From: Dromiciops gliroides
Taxonomy: Eukaryota; Chordata; Mammalia; Microbiotheria; Microbiotheriidae
Assembly (NCBI RefSeq): GCF_019393635.1
Contig: NC_057862.1
Span: 477,962,669 to 478,026,668, forward strand
DNA: 64,000 nt
Reading direction: 5' to 3'
Positions 46,867 to 58,577 of this stretch are shown in pieces. The position numbers were made by a program, and so were the translations under genes. The stretch's first letter is position 1, and each line of letters begins with the position of its first letter. The notes beneath the pieces were generated by a model that made no database searches, was not told where the DNA came from, and saw only the letters and a program-made list of their open reading frames with translations.

Positions 46867-47377
46867 TGTTATTTGAGGTTTTTATGCCTCGGCAAGCACT
46901 GGCCTGGGGCTCTGCAAACCTCACAGTGCTCCACCCACTGGTTGTAGCCGTTGCCAGGGCTCTGGCACCTCATACCATCACCTCTCACCTATGCCTACAT
47001 GGGCCTGGCAAAATTATAATGATTGGAAGCCTAGTGAGGGCAGTCATGTGACTGTCAGAGCGGCCATCCCATTGGCTGGGACTGTGTGGGGTGTTTCTAG
47101 GTTTGGGGGAGGAGAATTGGGCATTCTAGGTGGAAGCTGGAAAGCAACAGGCATTCTGCTGCATATTTTCAGCTGATTCCTGGGCAGTGGTATTTTTCAG
47201 GTATTTATAATTTCCCTTTCCCCGTTTTATTTTCTTTCCCTTGATCCTACTGATCCTGTTTGTGGTTTTTTTTAAAGTTCATTCTTGTTAAAATAAATCT
47301 TGTTCTGTTTTGAGGGAGGCTGCCAGTCTCCTTCCTTGCCCCAATATTGCGACGAGCCGCTTAGCCAGCACTTCCCA
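46867..47377 (+). mobile_element. Probable solo LTR, endogenous retrovirus, ~511 bp
   Basis: Fossil. Begins TG and ends CA, with near-identical 6-bp flanks attaa(t/a). Its base composition is unlike the intron: GC-rich in the first half, then a TATA-like tttataa near 47203 and AATAAA at 47292. No internal retroviral sequence is present. Class (ERV1 or ERVK-like) not resolved. Moderate age. It sits in SLC30A6 intron 6 in sense orientation. Confidence 0.6.
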
Positions 47378-47389
47378 ATTAAAAATTGG

Positions 47390-48095
47390 TCCCCACACTA
47401 CTTAACTACAAGGGCCCTCAAGGATCTTTCCTTGACATGCTTCTCCTTCTATACTTTCTCCACTGATAATCTCTTTCATTTCTATCACTTAACTTATCAC
47501 TTTTATTCATGTAACTGCCAAATCTTTGTATTCAATACCAGTCTCTTCCTTGAGCTATGATTCCACATCTATAACTCCCTGCTGAGCACCTCAACCAGGT
47601 AGCACATCACACTCAGCATATTCAAAACTTAACATACCATCCTCTCCCCACACAAATCTTCCTCTCCTTTCATCTTGCCTATTTCTGTTGCTTATGTTAC
47701 AGTCCTCCTGCTCATCCCGGGTGAAAACCTTAGAGTCATCATTTGACTCTTCCATTGCTTTTCTCACCATATCCAGTCAGTTCCCAAGTCATGTCAATTC
47801 TACCTGCACAACATCTCTTAGATATATCCCTTCCTCTACATTCACATTACTATCTCTCCAGTTCAAATCCTCATCACCTGTAGTCTAGACTGTTCTAATA
47901 TTCGCCTACCTGGTTTCCTTGTTTTTACTTTTTTCCCTTCTCTAGTCTATCTTCTGGTGCCCAGATCTAGTTTGATTATATCACTCCCTTACTCAAAAAC
48001 TTTCAGTGGGTCTTCATTGCCTTTAGGACAAAGTTCATACTCCTTAGTTTATTGTTTAAAGCTCTCTATCATCTGACCCCAGCCTATAATAATAA
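47390..48095 (+). repeat. L2 LINE, sense
   Basis: L2 ORF2 C-terminal region (aaccttagagtcatcatttg, actcttccattgcttttctc). Ends near a degraded tail. Confidence 0.7.
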
Positions 48096-48139
48096 TAGCT
48101 TACATTACATATATATATATTGCTTTAAAGTTTGCAAAT

Positions 48140-49330
48140 CATTCTGTCAATAAGCATTTACTAAGTAATTACTATATGTTAGTCACCAGTGATACAAAGA
48201 CAAAAAAATGAAACAGTCTCTGCTCTCAAGGAGCTAACTATTCAATGATGGGCAGACAACTCATGTAGGATATACAGAATGAATACAAATTAAATACAAG
48301 GTAATCAAATATAAAGTAGTTAGAGAAGAAGGATACCACTATGTAGAAGTTGGGCTTAAATTGAGTCTTGAAGGAAGGTAAGGATTTTGTGAGGCAGGAG
48401 TGAGGAAAGAGTGTGTTTCAGGCATCAAGGATGACTACTTCAATAAGAGATGGAGTACCATGTGTGAAAAGCCAGTTTGGCTGAACTTTGAAGTGAAAGA
48501 ATTGGGCAGGGGGCGGGGGTGGGGGAGTAGGGAGAGTAATGTATGATGAGGCTGAAAAGAATTTTGGGAATAAATTATCTTTAAAGCAGAAAAGTTTATG
48601 TTTCATCCTAGCAATAATAGAGAGTTACTAGCATTTATTGAGTAAGGGAATGACCTGGTCAGGTATGTCCTTAAGGAGACTCACTTTGGCAGCAGTGAGG
48701 AAAATGAACTGGAATGGAGAAAGACTTAGGGCAGGAAGGAATTAGTTGGTCATTGCAATAGTGCAGGCAAGATGTTATGAGGCCTGAACTGAGCTGGTGC
48801 CTTTGTTAATAGTGAAAAGGGCATGGATGCAAGAGATGTTGTGGAGATAGAAATGGTAAGATTTGGAAACTGATTGCAAATGTGGGTGAGAGTGAAAAAT
48901 CAAGAATAGTTCTGTAGCTATGAACCTGAAAAGGCTGGAAGAATGATGGCACCCTCAACAGAAATAGGGATATTTAGGGGAACAATGATGAGTTCCATTT
49001 TGGACATGTCAAATTCATGCTGTCCAATGGGCATCCTGTTTAAAATGTCTGATAGGAGAAGATAATTCACTATATGGGAGTTGATGGTATCTTGGAGAGA
49101 GTATAGAGAGAAAAGAGAAGAGGGCTGAGGACAAGGCTTTGGGAAGATACCTATAGTTAGGGGCCTATGCAAGGTGAAGCTGCAAAGGACTGTGAGAGGA
49201 GTGGTTTAGAAGGTTAGGTAGGAGAAGAATCAAGAGATAGTGTTGTTACAAAAACCTGAACTTCAGAGGTCAGGAAGTTTAAGGACTGAGAGGAGGACAT
49301 CAGATTTGGCAATAAAGATCATTGGTGACT
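48140..49330 (-). repeat. L2 LINE, antisense, ~1.2 kb
   Basis: From the tail (gtcaataagcatttactaag) through gatgggcagacaactcatgt to the tttggacatgtcaaattcat coding region. It lies next to a sense L2 (47390-48095). Confidence 0.75.
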
Positions 49331-49369
49331 TAAAGCAGTTTTAGTTGAGTGCTCTACATATATTATTTC

Positions 49370-49615
49370 ATTTAAATCTACTTTCTAATCTTATTCACAT
49401 TGCTTTCCATCATGCAGTATATGTTTCTTCCATGAAGCCTATTTTTATTCCTTGGCAGAAGCTGATTTCTCCTTTCTGAGAAAATTTTATATTTCTCCTT
49501 TGCCTCTATCACATTCTATTTCAAATTATACTTAAGTAGGTTTTAAACTCTTTGAGGGTGGGGACTGTGTTGTTTTTCATTTCTGTATCCTCAATATATA
49601 GCATGGTCCATTCCT
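49370..49615 (+). repeat. L2 3' end, sense
   Basis: Contains ggttttaaactctttgaggg and a shortened tail. Confidence 0.5.
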
Positions 49616-49639
49616 TTCACATCTTACACAATCTTAGCA

Positions 49640-50575
49640 TTTCAGAGCTGGATGGAACTCAGCTGCCAAATAGTTTAACTCATACAGGAAAGGAATCCCC
49701 GCACTAATGTACTAACAAGTGATCATCCCTCCTTGCTCCACTGCAAGAGCCACTGACTCTCCAGTCAGACTCCCCTCTTAGAGAACTCATGTGAAAAATC
49801 AAGCCTAAATTTGCCTCTTTGCTACTTTTATCCATCACTCATTCTGTCCTCTGACCTCTGACCTCTTCTACACAGGACAGCCCTTCACATACTTGACAGC
49901 TAGCGTCTTCCTCCTTCGTCTTCTTTTCTCCAGGCTAAACATGCCTAATTCCCTCAACTGATTCCTCTGTAACTCGGATTCACAGTCCTTTTTTTAATTA
50001 CTACTCTAGCTGACCTGCTCTGGGTGCTCTCCAGTCTGTTACTGTACTTAAACTGTGCTACTCAGAACTGAACAAAATATCCCAGGGGTGGTTACCACAG
50101 AGCAGAGCACACAGTACTATTAAGCTCCTTCCTTCTTTATTCATAGAAACTCCTACTCTCTTCACACAGCCCAAAGTCAAATTATCTTTTTTGGCTGCCA
50201 CAACACGCTAGTGATGAATATTGAGCTCACTCATCATGGTCACCCAGGCATTTTTTTTCAGCATGGCAGTCTAATCATCTTATACTCTTATACTTTTAAA
50301 GTTGCATATTTTTTTTACCCAAGTGCAAGATTTTACATTTATCCATTTTGAGATTCATCTTACTAGATTTAGCCCCAAAATTCTTTTGAATCCTAATTCT
50401 GTCATCCAGTATGTTAGCTGTCTCTATCAGCCTTATGTCATCTGCATATTTGATGAATATAATGTCTGTACTTTTATCCAAGTCATTGATAAAAATGTTA
50501 AACAGCACAAAGCCAAGACAGATGCCTGAGATACTCTACTGGAGACCTCTAGCTATTTGAACCATTAATAACTAC
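49640..50575 (-). repeat. CR1/L3 LINE fragment
   Basis: The minus strand encodes MLFNIFINDLDKSTDIIFIK then YADDIRLIETANILDDRIRI and DKCKILHLGKKN. This is the CR1 reverse transcriptase with its YADD catalytic motif. The 3' part follows to the left (tctccaggctaaacatgcct antisense). Old. Confidence 0.8.
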
Positions 50576-50729
50576 TCTTTGGGGTGTGGAAGGGAGGGAT
50601 TGCCATTGAAGCAGTGTGAATAGTAGGCATTTAAAAGTTTGTGCAATTGATTTGAATTGATCTGAATATTCAGATCATTAGACTGTTGCTTTTGCTCCAC
50701 AAAAACAATGTGTGTTTTTTTATCCATTA

Positions 50730-51060
50730 TTAAGTTAAACAGTATGTAAGCTTACCATGTGCTGTGCATGAATGAAGAAAGGCAAAAATTGTCTTGAAGG
50801 AGCTCACCATCTAATGGGGGAGACAACATACATACAACCATCTACAAACAAGATAGAAACAAGGTGTTATCATTAAAGGAAAAAGATTAAGGTTTCTTGC
50901 AGAGGATGAGATTTTAGCTGAAATATGAAGAACTCCAGATTAGTGACAGGAAGTAATGTAGACCCTGGAAAGATAAATTAGAACCAGATTATGAAGGATT
51001 TTAAATGCCAAATAGAGGAGATTGATAAATTCTTAGTGTGGTATCTCAAACTCTATTTCA
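50730..51060 (-). repeat. L2 3' end, antisense
   Basis: Contains aaggagctcaccatctaatg and agaaccagattatgaaggat. Confidence 0.6.
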
Positions 51061-51195
51061 CTGTAAGTAGGAAGTCATTTCAACAGAGAATACTTCTTAA
51101 TGCAATATATATTTTTAAGTCTCATTGATTTTTTTATGTTTAAGTTTACATGCTCCTCCACTAAAGCACTACACTGATAACACATTGTATCTTTT

Positions 51196-51335
51196 GGGGT
51201 GGGGGGGCAATTGGGGTTAAGTGACTTGCCCAGGGTCACACAGCCAGTAAGTGTCAAGTGTCTGAGGCCGGATTTGAACTCAGGTACTGCTGACTCCAGG
51301 GCTGGTGCTCTATCCACTGCGCCATCTAGTTGCCC
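51196..51335 (-). repeat. WSINE/MIR-type SINE
   Basis: Antisense; flanking repeat taac(a/t)c(a/g)ttgtatctt. Confidence 0.94.
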
Positions 51336-51339
51336 CTAA

Positions 51340-51728
51340 CTCGTTGTATCTTATAGATGACCATGGGCTATCAAAGGTCAAGCCAGTGAATTATACACTT
51401 TCAAAATTCTTAATGAATTGGAAACTTTCAAATTGAACCCAGTGATGAACTGTATGTCTGATATCCAGGAACACCCTAAGTTTGGAGAAGCTCATCACCA
51501 GATTGGCTACAACAACTCTCAAAGAACTTCTGCTAAGTCAGAGCAGTTGTAGATTGTCTGCATTGGTTGTAGAAAAGCACATACAGTGATGAAATCAGAA
51601 GTCATTGGTATATTTCATGGTATAAAAGTCAGATATTCAAGTTTATAATCTTAGGTCAAATCCATTTCTTGGTTGTTTAGAAGTCTTTGGTAGAGGCCTT
51701 TAGAAGCAAATGAATTTGTGGATTAGTT
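51340..51728. other. SLC30A6: SLC30A6 intron 6 stretch, nothing recognised
   Basis: Apparently unique sequence between a SINE and a probable LTR. Confidence 0.5.
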
Positions 51729-52246
51729 TGTGATGATTAAAAATAAGAGAGACATAGTTTCTGGGTAATTTAATCATTTTATTAATAAGCCAGTGGGTTA
51801 TTAATAAAAGAAGGTCTATTGGCCATCTCTCTCAGACCAAAGACCCCTTATGGGGGTGGGGTCTCAGTTCATATGCCCTTCCAGCTGTAGGAGGTCTATC
51901 GCATAGCAGTCAAATCTAATGGTTAACAACAATCAAATCTAATTGATTGACATGATTAGAGGTGGGTTATATTAAGCTGAAGTCTGGGGATAGTGACTCA
52001 GGTCACTCAACTCTCGACATCTGAGAAAGAATGTGGACCCCTTGCCCAAAATAGTTTCTGACATTGTTGTGGTTTAATCAATCCTTCAGCCATCTAGACA
52101 AAACGATCTGTCTCTACCCAAGATTCTTTGTAAGCTTGGGTTGGGTTTGACCCAGATAAACTAACTAGAGGAGGAGAAAGGACTAAGAAAGAAGGGGAGA
52201 TCATTGGGTCTCCCAAGATAATGATTATTAATAATTATTTTTCACA
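51729..52246 (-). mobile_element. Probable solo LTR, ~518 bp, antisense
   Basis: Fossil. On the minus strand it starts TGTGAAAAATAATTATTAAT and ends CATCACA, with an AATAAA near its 3' end and a TATA-like cttaatataaccc in the middle. No clear target duplication is seen and there is no internal retroviral sequence. Family not resolved; another repeat type is possible. About 165 bp upstream of exon 7. Confidence 0.45.
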
Positions 52247-52411
52247 AAGTGATCTCTATTCTCCATTACTACTAATATTCAAAAGTTAACTTTTATTATG
52301 AGTATTGAGGTAATTTTGTTTCATTAAGTTTGGATAGGTCAAAGAATAATTTTTCTCTTGTAATAATTTATAGAATTTATTGAATAAAATCTACATCATT
52401 TCTTTCTTTAG

Positions 52412-52447
52412 TGTGGAACGTTTTTTGGAGCAGCCTGAAATACATAC
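52412..52447 (+). CDS. SLC30A6: SLC30A6 exon 7
   Basis: A 36-nt exon, acceptor tttag and donor gtaaga, encoding (S)VERFLEQPEIH(T), the lumenal loop between TM3 and TM4. Human ZnT6 reads SAERFLEQPEIHT by memory. Its length is a multiple of three, but both boundaries lie inside codons. Confidence 0.95.
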
Positions 52448-53100
52448 GTAAGATTATATTTTAATATGTTATTTTTAATTTCAATGTTTAATAAATATGT
52501 TTTAATAGCTAGCAGTTGCTTTTTCTTCTTCTGAAGGTTAGCATTTATCAATATGTTTTTCTTGGTCATAAAAGCATTTTATTATTTTCCAGTTACATGT
52601 CAAAAGAGTTTTCAACATTTGTTTTCATAAGATTTTTAGTTCTATCAATATGTTTTTTCAAAATGCTTTAGAGACAAGACAAGACAAGACAAAGTAACTT
52701 TGCTCACTGGGTTGTCCCAGTGTTTTCTTCCTCAGCTTCATTTAGTTTCCCAATCACCGCCCCAAGAAGTTGTACAAGTAGTCCTAGATTATACTTCCCA
52801 AAATAGCACTCCAAGCACCACTCCTTCATCCTTTAATTGTTAAATTGTGTGTTTATGCATATACATATATACAAATATATAGATATATATACACATACTA
52901 TAAATATGTATGTATATATGTATGTATATATAAATAAAACATTCAAATCTGTTATTGTAAATTACAGAATAATTGGCATTAAGATTACCCATGCCTACTC
53001 CAAACTAATCAAAGTATGATTTGTTCTGTATTTTTACAGGGGTAACATTTATACAATTTGACTATAAAAATGGATCTTTATAAAATACTGTGAATGCCAA
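52448..53100. other. SLC30A6: SLC30A6 intron 7, left part with simple repeats
   Basis: Contains a short (ACAAG)n at 52675-52692 and AT-rich TATG repeats at 52855-52935. The rest is not recognised. Confidence 0.6.
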
Positions 53101-53124
53101 ATATTCTTTTTCTATGCTACTTGA

Positions 53125-53625
53125 GAGGCAGTATGCAGTGGTAGATTAAATCCTTGAACTTGTGTTCAAATTTCTAACAATTACTAATTGTGTAGCCAAA
53201 GGCAACTCTTTTAACTTCTAAGCCTCTATTTATTTATCTGTAAAATAGGGATGATGGGCAGCTAGGTGGTGCAGTGGATAGAGGGCTAGGCTTAGAGTCA
53301 GGAAGACCTGAGTTCAAATCTGGCCTTAGACACTTCCTATCTGTGTGACCCTGAGCAAGTCACTACACCCCATCTGCCTCAGTTTCCTCATCTGTAAAAT
53401 AGGCTGGAGAAGTAAATGACAAGCCACTCCAGTATCTTTGCCAAGAAAACCTTAAATGGGGTCATGAAGAGTTGTTCACAACTGAAACAACTAAACAACA
53501 AAATAGGGATGATAATAACTCATATAGTTCCTATCTTAAAGATTTGTTTTGAGGCTCAAATGAGATAATGTATGTAAAGAACATTGCAAACCTTTAAGGG
53601 CTTTATAAATGTCAGCTATTTTTTT
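53125..53625 (+). repeat. MIR SINE split by MAR1
   Basis: A MIR head and core (53125-53250) and tail (53510-53625) flank a MAR1 SINE. The phrase aaaatagggatgat occurs on both sides as the target duplication. Confidence 0.88.
53253..53505 (+). repeat. MAR1-type SINE
   Basis: Full-length: gggcagctaggtggtgcagt head, gccactccagtatctttgcc and aaatggggtcatgaagagtt tail. Confidence 0.94.
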
Positions 53626-53864
53626 TATTAGTACTTAGGGGGAACAGAATTAGATGGCCTGTCCAGTAGCTAGGACACCTGAGAGGGCTCCAGAAACCAA
53701 GTTTAGCATCTGGTTTGTCTCAAGTTATTGAAAGACAGCAAGCAAATAAATTACTTTATCTCTCTGTCTTTCTGTTTATCTTAAGGATATACATAGTGAT
53801 ATGTATCGTGAAATGACATATGTATTGCCAAAAGAAAATAAACGTGAATTTTTTTTTCCTTTAG

Positions 53865-53959
53865 GGGACGATTATTAGTTGGCACTTTTGTGGCTCTCAC
53901 ATTCAACTTGTTTACAATGCTTTCTGTTAGGAATAAACCTTTTGCTTATGTCTCTGAAG
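53865..53959 (+). CDS. SLC30A6: SLC30A6 exon 8 (TM4)
   Basis: 95 nt, acceptor ttag after a T-rich tract and donor gtatgt. It encodes (T)GRLLVGTFVALTFNLFTML then SVRNKPFAYVSE(A). TM4 is the LLVGTFVALTFNLFTML run. Confidence 0.96.
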
Positions 53960-55430
53960 GTATGTTTTTTATTTGCCATAATAAGTAAGAAAATCCAATT
54001 TTAAAAATAGCTCTTCTTACCTTGATTGATTGCTCAATCTCCCTTGTAAATTGGTATTTTTTTCTAATAGAAAACATGGCATGGTGGAAAAAAAATTGTC
54101 CTTAGAGTCAAGAGGATCAAATTCAATTCCAGGCTTTGCTACATACTAACTGTATGATCAACCTGTGGCAAGTCTCTTAGCTTCTCAGGATTCAAGTAGC
54201 TTTCTGAGAGTATAAGTTGTAGAACAGATGTCGTACTGAATTAGTAGAGGAGGTTTCCTCACTATGAGCTCCCTACATGGATGATTTTCTGTTTCTTTCT
54301 GATAGCTTCATTAGACCTAAAGTATTAATCACATGCACCAAATATAAAAACTTGTTCTGAAAAGGAGGCAAAGAGCAGTGGTTATTAACATTTTTTGTAG
54401 CATTTTTAAAGCTCAAAATACAAAAAAAAAGTTGTTAATTTAGACCTCAGTAATTCAGTTGTGGAGTAGGCTAAAGTATATTAATACAATCTGTAATGGA
54501 AAAAAGGTTTTGCTAAGCAAATTAATAAGTAAACAGTCTTATGAAGGGAATGTTTAACCTTAAAAGAACCATATTTTGGGGCATTCTAAAATTTCTCTTT
54601 AAATTAAATAATTGGCTTAATTAGAAATAATTTTAATCCAAGTAAAACAAGTCCAAGAGGATGTCCGTCAAGCAACACTTTTGTAATTGCGTATACTTGA
54701 AAAATAAAAATAAAAAACTTTCTTTAAAAATATTTTGAAAGTCAGAGATTTTCTTGGTGCAGACTGTCACTCTGGTGATCCAATTAATAAAGTTTAATTA
54801 AGGAACCTCAACATTTTGGGCTCCTTCAACCCAAGAAAGGGCCCATAGTCAAGGGATGGATAGAAATGCTAGTAGGAGATAAATCAGGTGGTTAGACAGA
54901 CCCAGTGGTAACAAGTCAGAGAACCTGAGATAATCAGGCATTCTCAATCTAAGGTCTGCTAACTTTTTTTTTTATCTTGGTAACTAAATTGCAATATATT
55001 AGGTTTGTTTGTAATCTTATGTATTTTATTTTATGCATTTAAAAACATTATCCTGAGAAGGGGTTCATAGATTTCACTTATGTGTGTCTGTGACACACAA
55101 AAAAATTAAGTACCTCTGTTGTAGATCTTAAAACTTTGCTTAATGGGGTAACCTGAAGAAAACAGATGCTTGAAATTCTCATTTAAGGTGAAACAGCTTT
55201 TATAAGTTATATCATATTTGTTAAGACTTAGAATTTGGGTGCTAATATCCCAAAAACTAAAGAGTAAAATTTGAAATGAGCATATTAGTGACATGTGGAA
55301 ATTTGAATGAAATAATCTAGAAAGTTTCACTGAAATAAGTTTGTATAGAGCACTGTACTATTTACATTCATTAGTTCTTTCATGCGAACTGGTTAGAATA
55401 TATTGAAGCAAAAGAGGCTTTTGACACAGA
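53960..55430. other. SLC30A6: SLC30A6 intron 8, mostly unique
   Basis: A diverged MIR at about 54060-54220 (ccttagagtcaagaggatca). Nothing else recognised. Confidence 0.5.
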
Positions 55431-55640
55431 TTTTGTCAAACATTTATTAAGCTCCTGTTGTGTGAAAGGCTCTGTGTGCTAAGTGTTGGAGGATATAAAG
55501 ACAAAAATAAAAAATATTCCCTGTCCTCCAGGAGCTGATAGTCTGCTTGGGAGTATACCATGAAAATAAATAAATAGCTGTTTTGAGGGAAGAAGAAAGC
55601 ATTAATAACTAGACCAGGAGAGGTTTCTTGTAGGTAGCAC
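55430..55640 (-). repeat. L2 3' end, antisense
   Basis: Contains aaacatttattaagctcctg and caggagctgatagtctgctt. Confidence 0.6.
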
Positions 55641-55803
55641 ATGCAATAGAGAAAGCTCTGCAACATTATAAGTATAAGTACTTCTGCATATAACTTTGCC
55701 TGGTATTCATTAAACTTATCAAAAAGTTAAGGAAATCAGGAATGGTGTTGGATTGTTCTCCCTAGATGTCATGCTAATAATAAAAATCTCTTATTTTATG
55801 TAG

Positions 55804-55852
55804 CTGCTACTACTAGTTGGCTTCAGGAACATGTTGCTGATCTTAGTAGAAG
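55804..55852 (+). CDS. SLC30A6: SLC30A6 exon 9
   Basis: 49 nt, acceptor gtag and donor gtaagc, encoding (A)ATTSWLQEHVADLSR(S), the loop between TM4 and TM5. It reads in frame from exon 8 into exon 10. Confidence 0.96.
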
Positions 55853-56242
55853 GTAAGCTTGAATGAAGTTTGGTTATAATTTAATTAAACAATAATAAAT
55901 AATTTTTAAAAGCACAAGAAATTAATCTTTGTACAGAAACTGTAAATTACTCATTCTGTAAGTACATGAATGGCACAGAAGGTGGCTTCTTATTCTAACT
56001 TTTCTTTCCTTTTTATATACTGTTGGCATGTTTGTTGAATCAGCCTAAGTTCCACAGATAAAATAAAGAGAAAAAAAATCCAGTAGACCTTTGTCAGTAA
56101 TTAAGCTTTGCGCCACAGTTTTCTTTCAATAAAAACAAGATAGATTATGTGTTATTGAAATGCAGTTCATTTTTTTTTTTTTTGGTAAATTTTTGGCAGA
56201 ATAATATTAATGAATCCTACTTTGATTTGTTTTTCCTTATAG
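55853..56242. other. SLC30A6: SLC30A6 intron 9
   Basis: Short AT-rich intron. No repeat seen. Confidence 0.6.
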
Positions 56243-56362
56243 TTTGTGTGGCATCATTCCAGGGCTTAGCAGTATATTCCTTCCTCGAATGAATCCTTTT
56301 GTCTTGATCGATATTGCTGGAGCTTTTGCTCTTTGTATTACATATATGTTAATTGAAATAAA
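56243..56362 (+). CDS. SLC30A6: SLC30A6 exon 10 (TM5)
   Basis: 120 nt, acceptor tatag and donor gtaagt. It encodes (S)LCGIIPGLSSIFLPRMNPF then VLIDIAGAFALCITYMLIEI, ending with two bases (AA) of the next codon. TM5 lacks the His-x-x-x-Asp zinc site of active ZnTs, as known for ZnT6. The AA overhang can join exon 11 (giving Asn) or the candidate alternative exon at 56828 (giving Lys). Confidence 0.96.
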
Positions 56363-56439
56363 GTAAGTATTTTTCTTACCCCTATTGGTACTAACAACTA
56401 CTCTGAGGACCTGACTTATAAGGAAGCCAATGTGATGTT

Positions 56440-56625
56440 ATAGGGATATCCCTGGATCAGAAATTAGGGATCCTGGGTTTTAGTTCAACTAAGGTAATAA
56501 CATACTACCTTGATTCAGTCAAGCTGTTGAACCTCTCTAGGCCTCAGCTGCCCCATGGTTAAAATGAGAGAGTGGGAATTGATAACCACTAAGATTCCTT
56601 CCACTTTAATGTTTTAAGATTTTTA
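56440..56625 (+). repeat. MIR/THER SINE
   Basis: Contains aacctctctaggcctcagct and aagattccttccactttaat. Confidence 0.65.
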
Positions 56626-56827
56626 TGACTGGCAAAAACACTGAAAGTTAACCTTTTCATGAGCTGTCATCAGAAAAACAAAACAAATTAATTTATATAG
56701 GAACAATTTAAGGAAATGAAACACCCAACTATTTGCTTTTAAAGTTATTAATACCCACATTGCTTCTACACTCAACTATTTCTATTTGAATAATGCCTTA
56801 TTTCTAATAAAGCCTACCTTATTTTAG

Positions 56828-56981
56828 AGAATGGGGCACCAGTTACAAAAGATATACTGCATATATTGAAAACCACTTGGGAAAGGAGGATGTAGGAGGA
56901 CCCTATGACTTTGGAGCTTTGAACCATTTCATAAAAGAACTTCTGAACAAATCAAACCAGTATTGGAATTTTGTACTCTAA
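56828..56981 (+). CDS. SLC30A6: Candidate alternative terminal exon of SLC30A6 in intron 10
   Basis: I do not recognise this peptide from a database. An ag acceptor (56826-56827), with a branchpoint-like ttctaat about 20 nt upstream, opens a frame in phase with exon 10. It reads (K)EWGTSYKRYTAYIENHLGK, then EDVGGPYDFGALNHFIKELL and NKSNQYWNFVL, then TAA, with AATAAA at 56998-57003. The result would be a 272-residue ZnT6 keeping TM1-TM5 but lacking TM6 and the cytosolic C-terminal domain. No poly(A) run or flanking repeat marks it as a retrocopy, and its composition is more gene-like than the surrounding intron. It may be a lineage-specific or known isoform exon, or a fossil exon. Confidence 0.55.
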
Positions 56982-56997
56982 TAGAAAAGCTTCTATC

Positions 56998-57003
56998 AAT
57001 AAA
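56998..57003 (+). terminator. SLC30A6: Polyadenylation signal after the candidate alternative exon
   Basis: AATAAA lies 17 nt after the TAA of the candidate terminal exon. The spacing suits a very short 3' UTR. Confidence 0.5.
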
Positions 57004-57545
57004 GTACTAGAGAATCCACCCCTTCCTCCCTTCCAGGGACTTCTAAACTTTCACAATGCCTATCAGGAAGTTAGTATTTCTGTAGCACATTGAATGAATC
57101 CTTAAATTCCATTTGTTTACACAAAATAAGCCATTTTTGCTTAAGAGAAGAATTGAAATTGATGTTTGACAAGGAAATTAAATTGTCATAACATTAGCTT
57201 CCACATCATATCTTGCTTGATGTGGTAATTTTCCTTGTGATACAGATATCCTGCACTTGGGTTTATTATTACCTAATGCAACAGTTGCTATTTTTTTAAA
57301 GCCTTATTTGTATGCATATCTGTTTTATATATACATTATATCAGTAGCTTTTTTTTTTATTTTAAAGACTCAGCTATAGGGGAGAAATATATTTTTAAAA
57401 AGTAGAAATTCTAAGGGTCTTTTCATTCCTAATATTGGCTAGTTTTAACAGTACCATTCATTTTTAGAATCAGTTATGAGTTGCTTAAATTACCAGGTGG
57501 TTTAAGGAACCTTCATTCACTCTTGGCATTATTTTCTCATTTCAG
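57004..57545. other. SLC30A6: SLC30A6 intron 10, 3' part
   Basis: AT-rich, no repeat recognised. If the 56828 exon is real, cleavage would fall near its left edge. Confidence 0.5.
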
Positions 57546-57648
57546 TAATTATTTTGCGGTAGACACTGCTTCAGCAATAGCTATTGCTTTGATGACAGTT
57601 GGTACTATGTATCCAATGAGTGTGTATAGTGGGAAGGTGTTACTCCAG
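57546..57648 (+). CDS. SLC30A6: SLC30A6 exon 11 (TM6)
   Basis: 103 nt, acceptor ttcag and donor gtaaga, ending at phase 0. It encodes (N)NYFAVDTASAIAIALMTVG then TMYPMSVYSGKVLLQ, with TM6 in the DTASAIAIALMTVGTMYP run. The last 27 nt and the first 140 nt of intron 11 have an inverted copy in intron 13 (61939-62109). Confidence 0.97.
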
Positions 57649-57788
57649 GTAAGAAAAGTTTTCTCAGGTTGCTTCTTCTATAAACTTGCCTGCTTGGTAT
57701 GATCCTTGTTTCCCTAATTTTTTTCACTTAATAGGCAAACTACATAATTACACACTTTTAAGTTACTGGAAAATCCATTATAACATGA

Positions 57789-58177
57789 TATCTAGATTTA
57801 GGTTTAGGCACTAAGATGAAATAATTTCTCCTAAAACATGATATATGGATATAGAAAAAGCTCATAGTTAACTAATAAGATGGGTAGGGTATTAGTCCTG
57901 TATTTGTAATGTATGATAAAACCAAGGTGGTGAGGCTTTTGCTCTATACTGAATATGTTAAATGAAAAAAGTGCAGCTTCTCATTTTTACTTATTTATGT
58001 ATACATACCTTAGAGTTCATAATCTTTAGCTACTGACAGTGAATCTTTTAGTCACTGAACCAAAAATGAACATATTTCTTTTGCTACAGACTTTACATTT
58101 GAAATTCTGTTCACTAATTACTCTCACCCTCATGATCAGGCTGGTCAGGCAGGATTATCCCCAGGACTAGGACAAGC

Positions 58178-58214
<37 letters not shown>

Positions 58215-58577
58215 ATATCCTTCTCCCCAGTTTCCCCATTACATGTGACAATACTTCCAGAAGCAGGAAAGTGGCACTTTTGTAATCATTTTCACAATTC
58301 TAGACATATATTTAGGTTGGTGGACAGAGGGCCCCAACAAATGAATTAATTTGATTATAGGCTAATAGCCTTAGGAATTTGTATGATAGAACTCTAGAAT
58401 CTTTTAGCCTCACTTCCCTCTCATGTCTCCAAATTTGATAGTCATTCTTGATGAAACCTCAGAAGTAACATTTTAAAGTAGGCTATTTTATTTAACCAAA
58501 TTCATATAGTTTCTGAGTCATTCACTTAGTCTTCTATCATATATTGATCATAATTTATTGTTATTTTCTTCTCCTAG
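57789..58577. other. SLC30A6: SLC30A6 intron 11, main part
   Basis: Unique-looking sequence with a (CA)n microsatellite at 58179-58208 (about 15 units). Confidence 0.65.
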
